This document shows, one piece after another, positions 1-56,452 of a stretch of DNA of 64,000 bases; position 1 is the stretch's first letter; each line of letters begins with the position of its first letter. Position numbers and translations under genes: made by a program. The notes beneath the pieces are model-generated. The model searched no databases and was not told where the DNA came from. It was given only the letters and a program-made list of their open reading frames with translations. Source of the stretch: Protonemura montana. Lineage: Eukaryota > Arthropoda > Insecta > Plecoptera > Nemouridae. The stretch is from positions 10,110,418 to 10,174,417 of the forward strand of contig OX387605.1 in NCBI GenBank assembly GCA_947568835.1. The letters are read 5' to 3'.

Positions 1-872
1 TTGTTGCGATGGGTACTAGCATCCCAGGTAAAGCAAATGCACCCACTCTCCCCTAAATGCATTTAAACTTACCATTTTGCAGTCTTTAATCACTCACCTG
101 TTACGCTGTTTAGAATCCCCGTAGATCCCTTGATTGAAATAGATACATTTATTTGCCTCTTAGTCGCTGAGGTTTTATCGTAAAGAAAATTGAACTTGTA
201 TTAATGAAATTGTGCGGATGAAAGGGCATCAAAATCGTCAAACGAAGTTACAAGTTCAGATTAAATCTTACGATTTATGTAAATAAACGAGTAGTTATAT
301 TATCTTCGCCAGGTTCGTTACACAATTTTATTTCCACTCTAGACCAATTAAATGATTGGGTATCTACATTGAAGGTTTCTCTATTCCATTGCGTAGTCGT
401 GCTCGTTTGTAATTTTGGCCCAATGATTGCGGCTAAAAGCGGGGCTTCGTATGAAATCCCATTCCGCAATTTCACGTGTCAATTAAGCTTTTTCCCCCGT
501 CCGATTTTGGTGCGTTTGCGTTATCTTTGCTGGCTGCTCATTAATAATTCTGCTTGCGCTTTTGTACCTTTGTTTAAACTCGTTTTCATATCTGAATCAC
601 ATTCCGAAATAAAATCAATTGAAATACTACTATACGAGCATACCGTATCATTGAAAAGAAAAAAGCAATTTAAATCTGATTAAACCAAAATTTTAAATTA
701 ATATAGTTAGAAATACATTTTGCGATGCATTGTTTCGAATAAAATGAGTTTATTGACGTCAATTAACCAAGTCAATTAGATAATTTTAATGATAATATAG
801 CTTGCATCAAATAGTGTTCAGTATTGACCGAACTTGTTAAGTCTAACGGTTTCCACGTGTGTTCCCGTGCAG
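1..872. other. Upstream intron sequence of the Na+/Ca2+ exchanger gene
   Basis: This AT-rich stretch ends in a splice acceptor (cccgtgcag) directly before the first exchanger exon. I see no coding exon in it. Short open frames here have no recognisable domains. The earlier exchanger exons should lie to the left of the window. Confidence 0.6.
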
Positions 873-2085
873 ACACTTTTGCGAGCAAAGTAGCGGCCAT
901 CCAGGACAAGTACGCCGACGCCAGCGTGGGCAACGTGACTGGCAGTAACGCCGTCAACGTTTTCCTGGGCATCGGCATCGCGTGGTCGATCGCTGCCATC
1001 TACCACGCATGCAACGGCACGAAGTTCCTGGTCGACCCTGGAAAGTGAGTACAAACTTTGCACCAAGGGTCAGGTCGGCTGTGAAAAGTGAGTGACTGGG
1101 TTCAAGCTTTTGGGCGATGGAACTGGTCGACTCTGGGAAATGAGTGCAGAATTTGCACCAAGGTCAGGTCGTCTTTGTAAATTGAGCTGAATGCAGACGT
1201 GGGCAGGGCTGGGTTATTGCATATCTTTCTTAGTAAGGTATCACTGGAAGGGTTAAGATGCACATTACAAAAATATGGGTAAGATTATAGCGCTAAAATC
1301 TGAAGGATATTGACTTTTAACGAGATGTTTATCGTCTGGTAGAGCTTATATCTCTGTGACGTGCTTCTTATATTATTTTTTTTACATTTAAAAGTTAATA
1401 TTCGAATAAAAAAAAAACCTTGATTAGTGATTCCAAAATGTAAAATAGTTGGTTTAGCCAGCGCTAGCTCAAAAATTGACAATTTTAAGAGTACCCAAAA
1501 TGTCAGAGATAAATCTGAAAGAAATTGCATGCCTGTATTCTTTTCATTTGTGGAAGATTTGTAGCATCTGTCAAGAAAAACACCAGAAAAAAACCAGGAT
1601 AAGATAATAATTTAGAATACCCCTCGTGTCCGCGACCCCAACATCGGGCAAACTTTGCTAGCTCTTAGCGACAGGATGAGGAAATGGCGCCTTATGAGTC
1701 ACTTTAGTGATTACCTCACAACCCCACGTTTGTCAAATAGTGTAAAACGTTGACCAAAGATGTTTACGTATCGCGAGGGAGTAAATTCCATAAAAATGGC
1801 AGAGACTTTTAATATATTTGAGTTCCAAACAAAAGTTTCTTCAGTAAATCGTGATGTAATTTTGTGATTTTCCTTTCCAGCATGGCCTTCTCCGTAACCA
1901 TATTCTGTACGGAGGCGTTGTTTGCGATCCTCATCCTGGTGATGAGGCGCTCGAAACTGGTTGGAGGAGAACTCGGTGGTCCGAAGGGAATTAAATACTT
2001 CACAAGTGCGGTTTTATTCTCCTTGTGGTTGATCTACGTAATCCTGTCCAGTTTAGAAGTTTACGACGTAATCGAAGGCTTTTAA
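873..2085 (+). CDS. Calx: Na+/Ca2+ exchanger (Calx/NCX family), C-terminal part, 5' truncated by window
   Basis: This is the 3' end of a plasma-membrane antiporter that exchanges Na+ for Ca2+. Two exons are visible: 873-1044 (donor gtgagt) and 1881-2085 (acceptor tttccag), with stop TAA at 2083-2085. The first exon encodes the alpha-2 repeat: it starts at DTFASK and includes ADASVGNVTGSNAVNVFLG, which forms part of the ion-binding transport core. The second encodes the last transmembrane helices (AFSVTIFCTEALFAILILV and LFSLWLIYVILSS) and ends in VYDVIEGF, as insect exchangers do. The reading frame runs cleanly across the 836-bp intron. About 125 C-terminal residues are present and the rest lies outside the window. 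It has no functional link to the sugar-digesting cluster; it is simply the left neighbour. Confidence 0.93.
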
Positions 2086-12659
<10,574 letters not shown>

Positions 12660-12947
12660 ATGTGATAAAATGTCAGTAAAATTTGGAGGCTTCTAGTTCA
12701 AATATTTGTGTTATTTTTCTCGTATCCTCTTAGTTTTATGTGATTATTGGAACATTTTAACCGAATCGTTTTCACATGAAAACAGAATATGTAAATGTAT
12801 ATATATATATCTACATAATTCTATCTAAATAATAATATTGGACAGGAAATTATTACCTCCAAGTGTTATGATGAAGGTACAATTGCAAAATTAGCGGTAT
12901 TTATAGAAATTATAACCATTGCTGTGTTCGCCGTTCGACATAAGAGC

Positions 12948-13010
12948 GAATTACATGTTATTGCAAAAGTGTGAATTACATGTTATTGCAAAAGTGTGAA
13001 TTACATGAGT
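12948..13010. repeat. 25-bp tandem repeat upstream of M3
   Basis: The unit starting GAATTACATGTTATTGCAAA occurs at 12948 and 12973, and a partial third copy starts at 12998. It lies about 45-105 bp upstream of the M3 TATA box. Confidence 0.9.
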
Positions 13011-13054
13011 ACACCACACATTTTAATTTGATAACGAGTGATAGACAATTTCTT

Positions 13055-13060
13055 TATAAA
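13055..13060 (+). promoter_or_regulatory. TATA box of M3
   Basis: TATAAA in the context tctttataaattc, 63 bp before the M3 start codon, which fits a short 5' UTR. Confidence 0.6.
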
Positions 13061-13093
13061 TTCTGCAGCTGCTGTGATTTATTTATTATTTGA

Positions 13094-21303
<8,210 letters not shown>

Positions 21304-21429
21304 GTGTTTTGGGTTATTTGTTGCTAGTTTTTAATCAGTCGTACTAATTGCAGTTTGAACATACCCACATAAATTATACATATATTCTGCCAAAAGTTAG
21401 GCATGCAGTATTGACTACGGATTAACGTT

Positions 21430-21434
21430 ATAAG
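21430..21434. repeat. Target-site duplication (ATAAG), left copy
   Basis: ATAAG directly precedes the 5' LTR and recurs directly after the 3' LTR at 26175-26179. A 5-bp duplication is typical of Ty3/gypsy integration. Confidence 0.93.
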
Positions 21435-21577
21435 TGTAGTATATTATGATTCACCGGATAGACCTATGTACCTAGACCGGTTAGGCGATCGGCCACAATA
21501 AAAAGGCAGTATCGATCAGAGCACCGTGGAGTAAGGGTCGATGATTACATTCCTCTCCTCAGCTCCCGTATCCTACA
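21435..21577 (+). repeat. 5' LTR (143 bp)
   Basis: Starts TGTAGTATATTATG and ends CCCGTATCCTACA. Identical base for base to the 3' LTR. An AATAAA at 21497-21502 could act as the element's polyadenylation signal, and possibly that of M4. Confidence 0.95.
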
Positions 21578-21578
21578 T

Positions 21579-21591
21579 TGGCGACGAGGAT
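21579..21591 (+). other. Primer-binding site, complementary to tRNA-Ser(GCU) 3' end
   Basis: TGGCGACGAGGAT starts one base after the 5' LTR. It matches, as I recall it, the reverse complement of the 3' end of animal tRNA-Ser(GCU), including CCA. It overlaps the gag start codon at 21590. Confidence 0.8.
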
Positions 21592-22510
21592 GACTAAAGG
21601 AATGGGGCCTTTCGTGTTGAGCGAGGAAGATTGGGAGTCATACAGTGAAAGACTTGAAGAATACTTCGTGGCCGAAGACATCACTGCCGCTGAGAAGAAG
21701 AGAGCGATCCTCATCTCGGCCATAGGGAAAGACACGTATCGAGTGCTGAAGAACTTGTGTGAGCCAAAAAAACCGTCTACGTTCAAATATGAAGAGCTGA
21801 CGGGTAAGCTTTGCACTCACTTCGCTCCAGTTCCATCTGCAATAGCAGAACGCGACATTTTCAATCGACGGAAGCAGAGAGAGGGCGAGACAGTCGCTGA
21901 ATTCGCAGCAGAATTAAGGAAGCTGACACATCATTGCAAGTACGGCGCATTCCTCGATAACGCTTTGCGGGATCGTTTAGTTGTCGGCCTGGCTGATCAG
22001 TCTATAACCAGGGCATTGTACTTAGAAGCAGATGACCTTACTTTTGAGGGAGCTCTGAAAATCGCTATTTCGCACGAAAAAGCAGCAGGGAATCTAATCG
22101 AATCCGGCGCAGCGCGCGAGAAAAACTTTTTCGTGATGTCATCATCTAAAGAGGGAAAAGCTGAAACCGAAGCGGAGGTGATGCATATACGACAACAGCA
22201 GCAACAACGACGTCGCCGCGAAGGAATGCAGCGCTCCGACCAGCAGCAGGCAGCCACGCGGGGAGAGCAGTTCCGCGGGGAGCCGTCGACACCTTGTCCT
22301 TGCTGTGGGAGGCCCGGGCACAATGTTCAGAGGTGTCGTTTCAGGAATTATCGTTGTCACCAGTGCCACCAAGTTGGACATTTGAAGGTAATGTGCCGGG
22401 ATAAATCCGTCTACAGCAAATACACGATAGTACAGGATGAATATGATGAACAAGAATACTCGTCAATTCAGGGTGATCGAAGCGACGAGTATCTGCCGGT
22501 TTTTCTGTAG
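21590..22510 (+). CDS. gag: Retrotransposon Gag polyprotein
   Basis: Structural protein of the virus-like particle, 306 aa. The first ATG (21590) lies inside the primer-binding site. The N-terminal two thirds form a capsid-like region with a typical retrotransposon gag segment (around residues 85-150, REGETVAEFAAELRKL). A basic, Gln/Arg-rich linker follows. Two CX2CX4HX4C zinc knuckles near the end (CPCCGRPGHNVQRC and CHQCHQVGHLKVMC) should bind RNA. The frame ends at TAG 22508-22510, overlapping the pol frame by 34 nt in the -1 register. No internal stop was seen. Confidence 0.92.
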   Translation: MTKGMGPFVLSEEDWESYSERLEEYFVAEDITAAEKKRAILISAIGKDTYRVLKNLCEPKKPSTFKYEELTGKLCTHFAPVPSAIAERDIFNRRKQREGETVAEFAAELRKLTHHCKYGAFLDNALRDRLVVGLADQSITRALYLEADDLTFEGALKIAISHEKAAGNLIESGAAREKNFFVMSSSKEGKAETEAEVMHIRQQQQQRRRREGMQRSDQQQAATRGEQFRGEPSTPCPCCGRPGHNVQRCRFRNYRCHQCHQVGHLKVMCRDKSVYSKYTIVQDEYDEQEYSSIQGDRSDEYLPVFL

Positions 22511-25500
22511 GTCTCACAAGTCATGCTAAAGCCAATAATCTCCCTTGGCTTGTGAGAGTAAACATCGGAGATCAAGATATCATTATGGAAATTGACTCAG
22601 GCTCAGCTATTTCAGCCATCTCTGATAAACTGTACTACAGTAGATTTAGCATGTTCCCACTGAAAACAACAAATGTAAAATTGAAGTCATACGCAAATGT
22701 AGTAATTATGCCTCTAGGAATTTTCAATGTCAAAATAGAACATAATGGCACCCAAACATGGTTAACGTTGTATGTTGTGCCAAATGGTGGCCCACCAATA
22801 TTGGGTCGTGATGGCTATGCAGCTTTAGGGTTAAAACGACCACCATTTGAAGCAATTAAAAATGTAAAGATAGGTAGTTCGGTCCCTGCCAAGGTTGATG
22901 AATTGATAAAGAGTTTTCCAAGATTGTTTGATGGGGGACTGGGCACGTTCAACAGATACAAAATAGCATTAAGAGTTAAGAGTGATGAAAAATTTTTTTT
23001 TCCGCCTCGAAAATTGGCATTTGCATTTAAAACAAAAGTAGAAGCCGAGATACAGCGATTGTTAACATTAGGTATTATTGAGGCGGTAGAATTTAGTGAT
23101 TATGGTACTCCTATAGTTCCAGTGGCAAAGTATGATGGTACAGTTAGAATATGTGGAGATTACGGTATTACGATCAACAAAATATTGGAAGCCGAAAAGT
23201 ATCCACCCCGTAGGGCCGAAGAATTGTTTGCGCAGTTACAAGGAGGGAAGAAATTTTCGAAAATAGACTTGTCGCAAGCTTTCCAACAATTGGAGTTGGA
23301 CGACAAGTCAAAGCAATACACCACTATTAGTACTCACAAGGGGTTGTTCAGGTACAATAGAATTCCTTTTGGTATCTCCCCGGCGCCAGCTATATTCCAA
23401 AAAACCCTCGACCAAGTATTGCAAGGCTTAGATGGAATAGTCAGTTTCCAGGACGACATTTTAGTCACAGGAAAAACCGATGAAGAACACATATTAAATT
23501 TAAAAAATGTCTTAACGAGATTGGATGAAATGGGGTTTAAAGTAAACAAATCAAAGTGCAAATTCATGCTTCCATCAGTCGAGTTCCTCGGGCACGTTGT
23601 AGACGCCGCAGGACTACACACGTCGGATTCAAAGGTAAAGGCGATAAAAGATGCTCCTAGGCCGCAAAATGTATCACAGCTAAAATCGTTCCTGGGGTTG
23701 ATTGATTATTATTCTAAATTCCTCCCAAATCTGTCTACAATATTGGGCCCAATAAGGAGGCTTTTGCAGAAAGGGCAGCCTTGGATCTGGGATCAGAGTT
23801 GCGAAGAAGCTTTTAATAAAGTAAAACGTTTGATAGCATCTGATAAAGTATTGACGCATTATGACCCGGAACTCCCAATCGTATTGGCATGCGACGCATC
23901 ACCATATGGTTTGGGAGCAGCAATCTCTCATGTGTACCCATCAGGAGAGGAGAGGCCAATTGCTTTCGCATCGCGATCATTAAGTTCGACAGAGCAACGG
24001 TACGCTCAAATTGATAGAGAGGCATTAGGTATTATTTTTGGGGTCAAACGGTTCATGCAATTTTTATACGGGAGGAAGTTTATCTTGTCAACAGACAGCA
24101 GACCTCTGACTCATATTTTCGGGAATAAAAACGGCATACCGCAATTAGCAGCAAATAGGTTACAGCGCTGGGCGATCATTCTACAAGGGTTTGATTTTGA
24201 AATACGATATATTCAGGGTAAAATGAATGGAAACGTTGACGGATTATCTAGATTACCATTGCCAGAGGTGGAACAAGCCGAGACATTCTCGTACCTGGAC
24301 ATAGGATCAGACTTTTTGCCCATCACTGCGAATCGTATTAGGAAGGAATCTGAGCGAGATGCCATTTTGAGCAAAGTAATAAACTATTGCATGACAGGGT
24401 GGCCAAATAATGTGGAAGAGGCGCTCAAGTGTTTTTGGAACAAAAGAAATGAACTAAATATCGAACAAGGCTGTTTAATGTGGGGTCACAGAGTGGTTAT
24501 TCCTTCCAAATTAAGACCGAATATACTGAACGAATTGCATGCTTGCCATTTTGGAATTGTCAAGATGAAGTCACTGGCTCGGTCCTTTGTATGGTGGCCC
24601 CAGATCGACATTGACCTGGACACGTTAACCAAATCTTGCGAGCCATGTTTGAAAACCAGTTCAAACCCTCCCCGATCAGCGTTTATACCATGGAAATGGC
24701 CAGAAAGGCCATGGCAGCGTCTTCATCTTGATTTTGCAGGGCCTTTCATGGGAAAAGTATTCTTAATACTAATCGACAGCTACACCAAATGGCCGGAAGT
24801 TTTCGAAGTAAAGGCGGCAAACACTGGCACGGTAATTGATAATCTTCGAAATTGTTTTTCAACGTTTGGCATCCCTGAGCATATCGTTAGCGATAATGGA
24901 GCGCAATTTACCTCTGAGGAGTTTAATTCCTTCTGCCGAAGCAGTGGAATCAAACATACGTACTCCCCTCCCTACCACCCTTCAACAAATGGGGCAGCAG
25001 AAAACTTGGTTAAAACATTTAAACAAAAACTTAAATGTCTAATACTCTCTGGGGTGCCGTTGAAAGTAGCGTTGCCAAGGTTTCTTTTCGGATACCGTAT
25101 CACACCTCAAACCACCACGGGTTCCTCACCAAGCGAGTTAATGTTCAATCGAATCCTACGCTCCCGATTGACATTGACGAAGCCCAATGTCAGAGAGTGT
25201 GTAGAGAAAAACCAAATGCAACAAGCTAACCCGCGTGGGAGACACTCTCAATTTTCTGTGGGAGAAGCGGTGATGACAAAAGACTACAGGAGAGGTGGAA
25301 ATTGGGCACCCGGAGTAATTGAGGAAGTTTTAGGTCCTTTAACTTATCTAGTTAGCATAGCGGATGGAGAAAAGTGGCATAGGCACTTGGACCAAATTGT
25401 CCCACGGAGATTGGCCATGACAAATATCAACCCAATAGGCAAGGAATCGCCGAATAGGCATAGCATTACTGTCGAAAGACGAGATAACGCTCATTGTTCA

Positions 25501-25716
25501 GGTAACTCATCGATTAACAGGGAGACGACCCGGGGGCCTATTGACGAAACACGTGCTTCGAGCACTCGCAGTGTGCCTAAACCAGTCGTCGATAGTATTG
25601 TCGATAATAACAATCCGCTTATCCCTGAAGGCACGCCGAAATCTAGCCAAAGGAGATACCCCCTCCGCGAGAGGAAAGGTCGGATCTTGTTTCCTGATGT
25701 GGGACCTAGTAAATAA
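22477..25716 (+). CDS. pol: Retrotransposon Pol polyprotein (protease, RT, RNase H, integrase)
   Basis: Open from 22477 (after a stop at 22474) to TAA 25714-25716, about 1079 codons, in the -1 frame relative to gag; expression by ribosomal frameshifting is inferred. Aspartic protease: IDSGSAIS near 22590. Reverse transcriptase: KIDLSQAFQQL, then FQDDILVTG near 23450, in which Phe-Gln replaces the usual Tyr-x before the two catalytic Asp. RNase H: ACDASPYGLGAAIS near 23890. Integrase: zinc finger HACHFG...CEPC near 24535-24650, then D (LHLDFAG), D (SDNGAQF) and E (AAENLVK), the DDE triad. No frame break is visible. Confidence 0.93.
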   Translation, partial: SKRRVSAGFSVGLTSHAKANNLPWLVRVNIGDQDIIMEIDSGSAISAISDKLYYSRFSMFPLKTTNVKLKSYANVVIMPLGIFNVKIEHNGTQTWLTLYVVPNGGPPILGRDGYAALGLKRPPFEAIKNVKIGSSVPAKVDELIKSFPRLFDGGLGTFNRYKIALRVKSDEKFFFPPRKLAFAFKTKVEAEIQRLLTLGIIEAVEFSDYGTPIVPVAKYDGTVRICGDYGITINKILEAEKYPPRRAEELFAQLQGGKKFSKIDLSQAFQQLELDDKSKQYTTISTHKGLFRYNRIPFGISPAPAIFQKTLDQVLQGLDGIVSFQDDILVTGKTDEEHILNLKNVLTRLDEMGFKVNKSKCKFMLPSVEFLGHVVDAAGLHTSDSKVKAIKDAPRPQNVSQLKSFLGLIDYYSKFLPNLSTILGPIRRLLQKGQPWIWDQSCEEAFNKVKRLIASDKVLTHYDPELPIVLACDASPYGLGAAISHVYPSGEERPIAFASRSLSSTEQRYAQIDREALGIIFGVKRFMQFLYGRKFILSTDSRPLTHIFGNKNGIPQLAANRLQRWAIILQGFDFEIRYIQGKMNGNVDGLSRLPLPEVEQAETFSYLDIGSDFLPITANRIRKESERDAILSKVINYCMTGWPNNVEEALKCFWNKRNELNIEQGCLMWGHRVVIPSKLRPNILNELHACHFGIVKMKSLARSFVWWPQIDIDLDTLTKSCEPCLKTSSNPPRSAFIPWKWPERPWQRLHLDFAGPFMGKVFLILIDSYTKWPEVFEVKAANTGTVIDNLRNCFSTFGIPEHIVSDNGAQFTSEEFNSFCRSSGIKHTYSPPYHPSTNGAAENLVKTFKQKLKCLILSGVPLKVALPRFLFGYRITPQTTTGSSPSELMFNRILRSRLTLTKPNVRECVEKNQMQQANPRGRHSQFSVGEAVMTKDYRRGGNWAPGVIEEVLGPLTYLVSIADGEKWHRHLDQIVPRRLAMTNINPIGKESPNRHSITVERRDNAHCSGNSSINRETTRGPIDETRASSTRSVPKPVVDSIVDNNNPLIPEGTPKSSQRRYPLRERKGRILFPDVGPSK

Positions 25717-25717
25717 G

Positions 25718-25865
25718 ACTTGACCATCAATACGAACATCTTATTATATTTGCAAATTGTATAGAGTTATTCATAATTATTGTATTATAATTGTATTACT
25801 TATATGATGTTGAGTCTCGAAAATAAGTTGACCATCAATATGTATATCTTGCTGTATTTATATTA
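25718..25865 (+). repeat. Imperfect direct repeat in the retrotransposon 3' non-coding region
   Basis: TTGACCATCAATA followed by TAT/ATCTT-type sequence occurs just after the pol stop and again about 107 bp further on. The intervening sequence is AT-rich. Its function is unknown. Confidence 0.6.
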
Positions 25866-26018
25866 TTGTTGTATTACTGGTATGAAAATGTGGTGTCAGA
25901 ACTACATTGGCTAGCATTCATAAACTAGGTTAGTAAATTCAATTCTTGAATGAAGGATTGCCATTAATTGTTTTCATCATAATCTATTTGTTATTATTTC
26001 ATCTATTGTTTCCTGTGT

Positions 26019-26031
26019 TGGTGGGGAAGGA
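26019..26031 (+). other. Polypurine tract
   Basis: GGTGGGGAAGGA, almost all purine, lies directly before the 3' LTR, where plus-strand DNA synthesis is primed. Confidence 0.75.
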
Positions 26032-26174
26032 TGTAGTATATTATGATTCACCGGATAGACCTATGTACCTAGACCGGTTAGGCGATCGGCCACAATAAAA
26101 AGGCAGTATCGATCAGAGCACCGTGGAGTAAGGGTCGATGATTACATTCCTCTCCTCAGCTCCCGTATCCTACA
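26032..26174 (+). repeat. 3' LTR (143 bp)
   Basis: Identical to the 5' LTR over its full length, followed by the ATAAG target duplication at 26175-26179. Confidence 0.95.
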
Positions 26175-26179
26175 ATAAG
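26175..26179. repeat. Target-site duplication (ATAAG), right copy
   Basis: Matches 21430-21434 and marks the exact insertion point. Confidence 0.93.
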
Positions 26180-26500
26180 ATAAAAAGATACCTACACATT
26201 GCTATGACTACGAGTCTGGTTTCAATTTGTTTACTCTTTTTCCATAACGTATCAAATAAAGATGTTTGATAAACATATTTTTATTAGTGAACTCTTGTGA
26301 TGTCCGATTTTCAGCGTTTAGTTTGTGTTATATTCGCTTGAAAAATTATTATATTTAGCGAATTCTTGCCAAAGAAGTTAACAATAACAGCTATCTGGCT
26401 TTACCACAGCACTGATTTATATTTTTGTTCTTTAGCACAGATATATTTATAATATGCCAATTAATCACAAGAACTGTCAACAATAAGTGCAATTTTATTG

Positions 26501-26524
26501 GCCTGGCTCTTATAAGAGCCAGGC
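26501..26524. repeat. Perfect 24-bp palindrome upstream of M5
   Basis: GCCTGGCTCTTA is followed at once by its exact reverse complement TAAGAGCCAGGC. It is centred about 90 bp upstream of the M5 TATA box. Confidence 0.95.
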
Positions 26525-26602
26525 AAATTTTATCTTCCATATAACTAGATTAAAGATGCTTTTCGATAACGCTTAAGTGATAATGCAATAACGTGGACAG
26601 GC

Positions 26603-26608
26603 TATATA
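26603..26608 (+). promoter_or_regulatory. TATA box of M5
   Basis: TATATA in gctatatagg, with an initiator-like CAGTAC about 32 bp downstream (26634) and the start codon at 26649, which gives a 5' UTR of about 15 nt. Confidence 0.6.
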
Positions 26609-26609
26609 G

Positions 26610-50896
<24,287 letters not shown>

Positions 50897-51232
50897 TTTC
50901 AATGATTTCAAAAATTATTGAAAAACTGAACAATAATCTTGAACGTATTTCTTTCTAAGATGTTTGTCATTCACATGGCCATCAATCAAAACATCTCAAG
51001 ATTTTATCTCAATCTTATCGTGAATAAAATATAAATATATATGCTTATACATTTAATGCCATGAAAATTATTTAACCAAATTAATTATTACCACAGACCT
51101 TGACACTCCACATTTCCTAAAACAACAACTTGACTAATCTATAATCAGAAAAACTGAAAAAAAAGAAGATATTTGATAGATTAAATAAATCTACAAGAAG
51201 CTTAGAAATTATACGATAAGAAGTCATTCACG
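50897..51232. other. A1-A2 intergenic region
   Basis: 336 bp with the A1 polyadenylation signal and the A2 promoter, which has a TATA-like TTAAATAAA near 51180 and CGATAAG at 51214. No gene is seen. Confidence 0.55.
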
Positions 51233-53923
<2,691 letters not shown>

Positions 53924-54328
53924 GATGTATCAGAGAACGGATGGAAAAATGTTGTCACAGATGATGCACTACACACTTGATATTTTTATTGTAACTCAGT
54001 TGGTTAATTTCCAGTTGAATTTGTTTTATTTCAACCATCACAGCAATCGCATCGATCTATTTGTAACTAATGAAATAAATATAGCTGCAAGAATATGTGT
54101 TTGTAAATTTCAAATATTTTAATTAGTTTTGTGATATGGTTACTTCACAATTTTCCCCCAAACTATCAAATGTGTACGATTTCTATTTAGCGATGTACAT
54201 ACTTTGCTCGTTTTTTAAAATACATTTAAAAATATCAGCCGGAGAACAGTTGTTTAGGTTTAAATTTTGTTAAATTCAGGTGAAACGTCCTTTATTTTTC
54301 TTAAATTACTCGAATACTAGTTTTTACG
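53924..54328. other. Spacer between A2 and the amylase pseudogene
   Basis: Holds the A2 polyadenylation signal. No clear TATA box is seen ahead of the pseudogene. No gene is seen. Confidence 0.5.

Positions 54329-56452
<2,124 letters not shown>

Larger units (their letters stand above)
21435..26174 (+). mobile_element. Complete Ty3/gypsy LTR retrotransposon, 4740 bp, Mag-like
   Basis: The element has two identical 143-bp LTRs (TG...CA ends), a 5-bp target duplication, a primer-binding site, gag, a gag-pol overlap, pol in the order protease-RT-RNase H-integrase, and a polypurine tract. There is no env. The order with integrase last places it in Ty3/gypsy. The integrase zinc-finger wording (HFGIVKMK...WWP), the two gag zinc knuckles, the short LTRs and a serine-tRNA primer site suggest the Mag-like group; this is inference. 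Both reading frames are open, so the insertion is recent and the element may still be mobile. It lies in the same orientation as the maltases. Confidence 0.95.
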
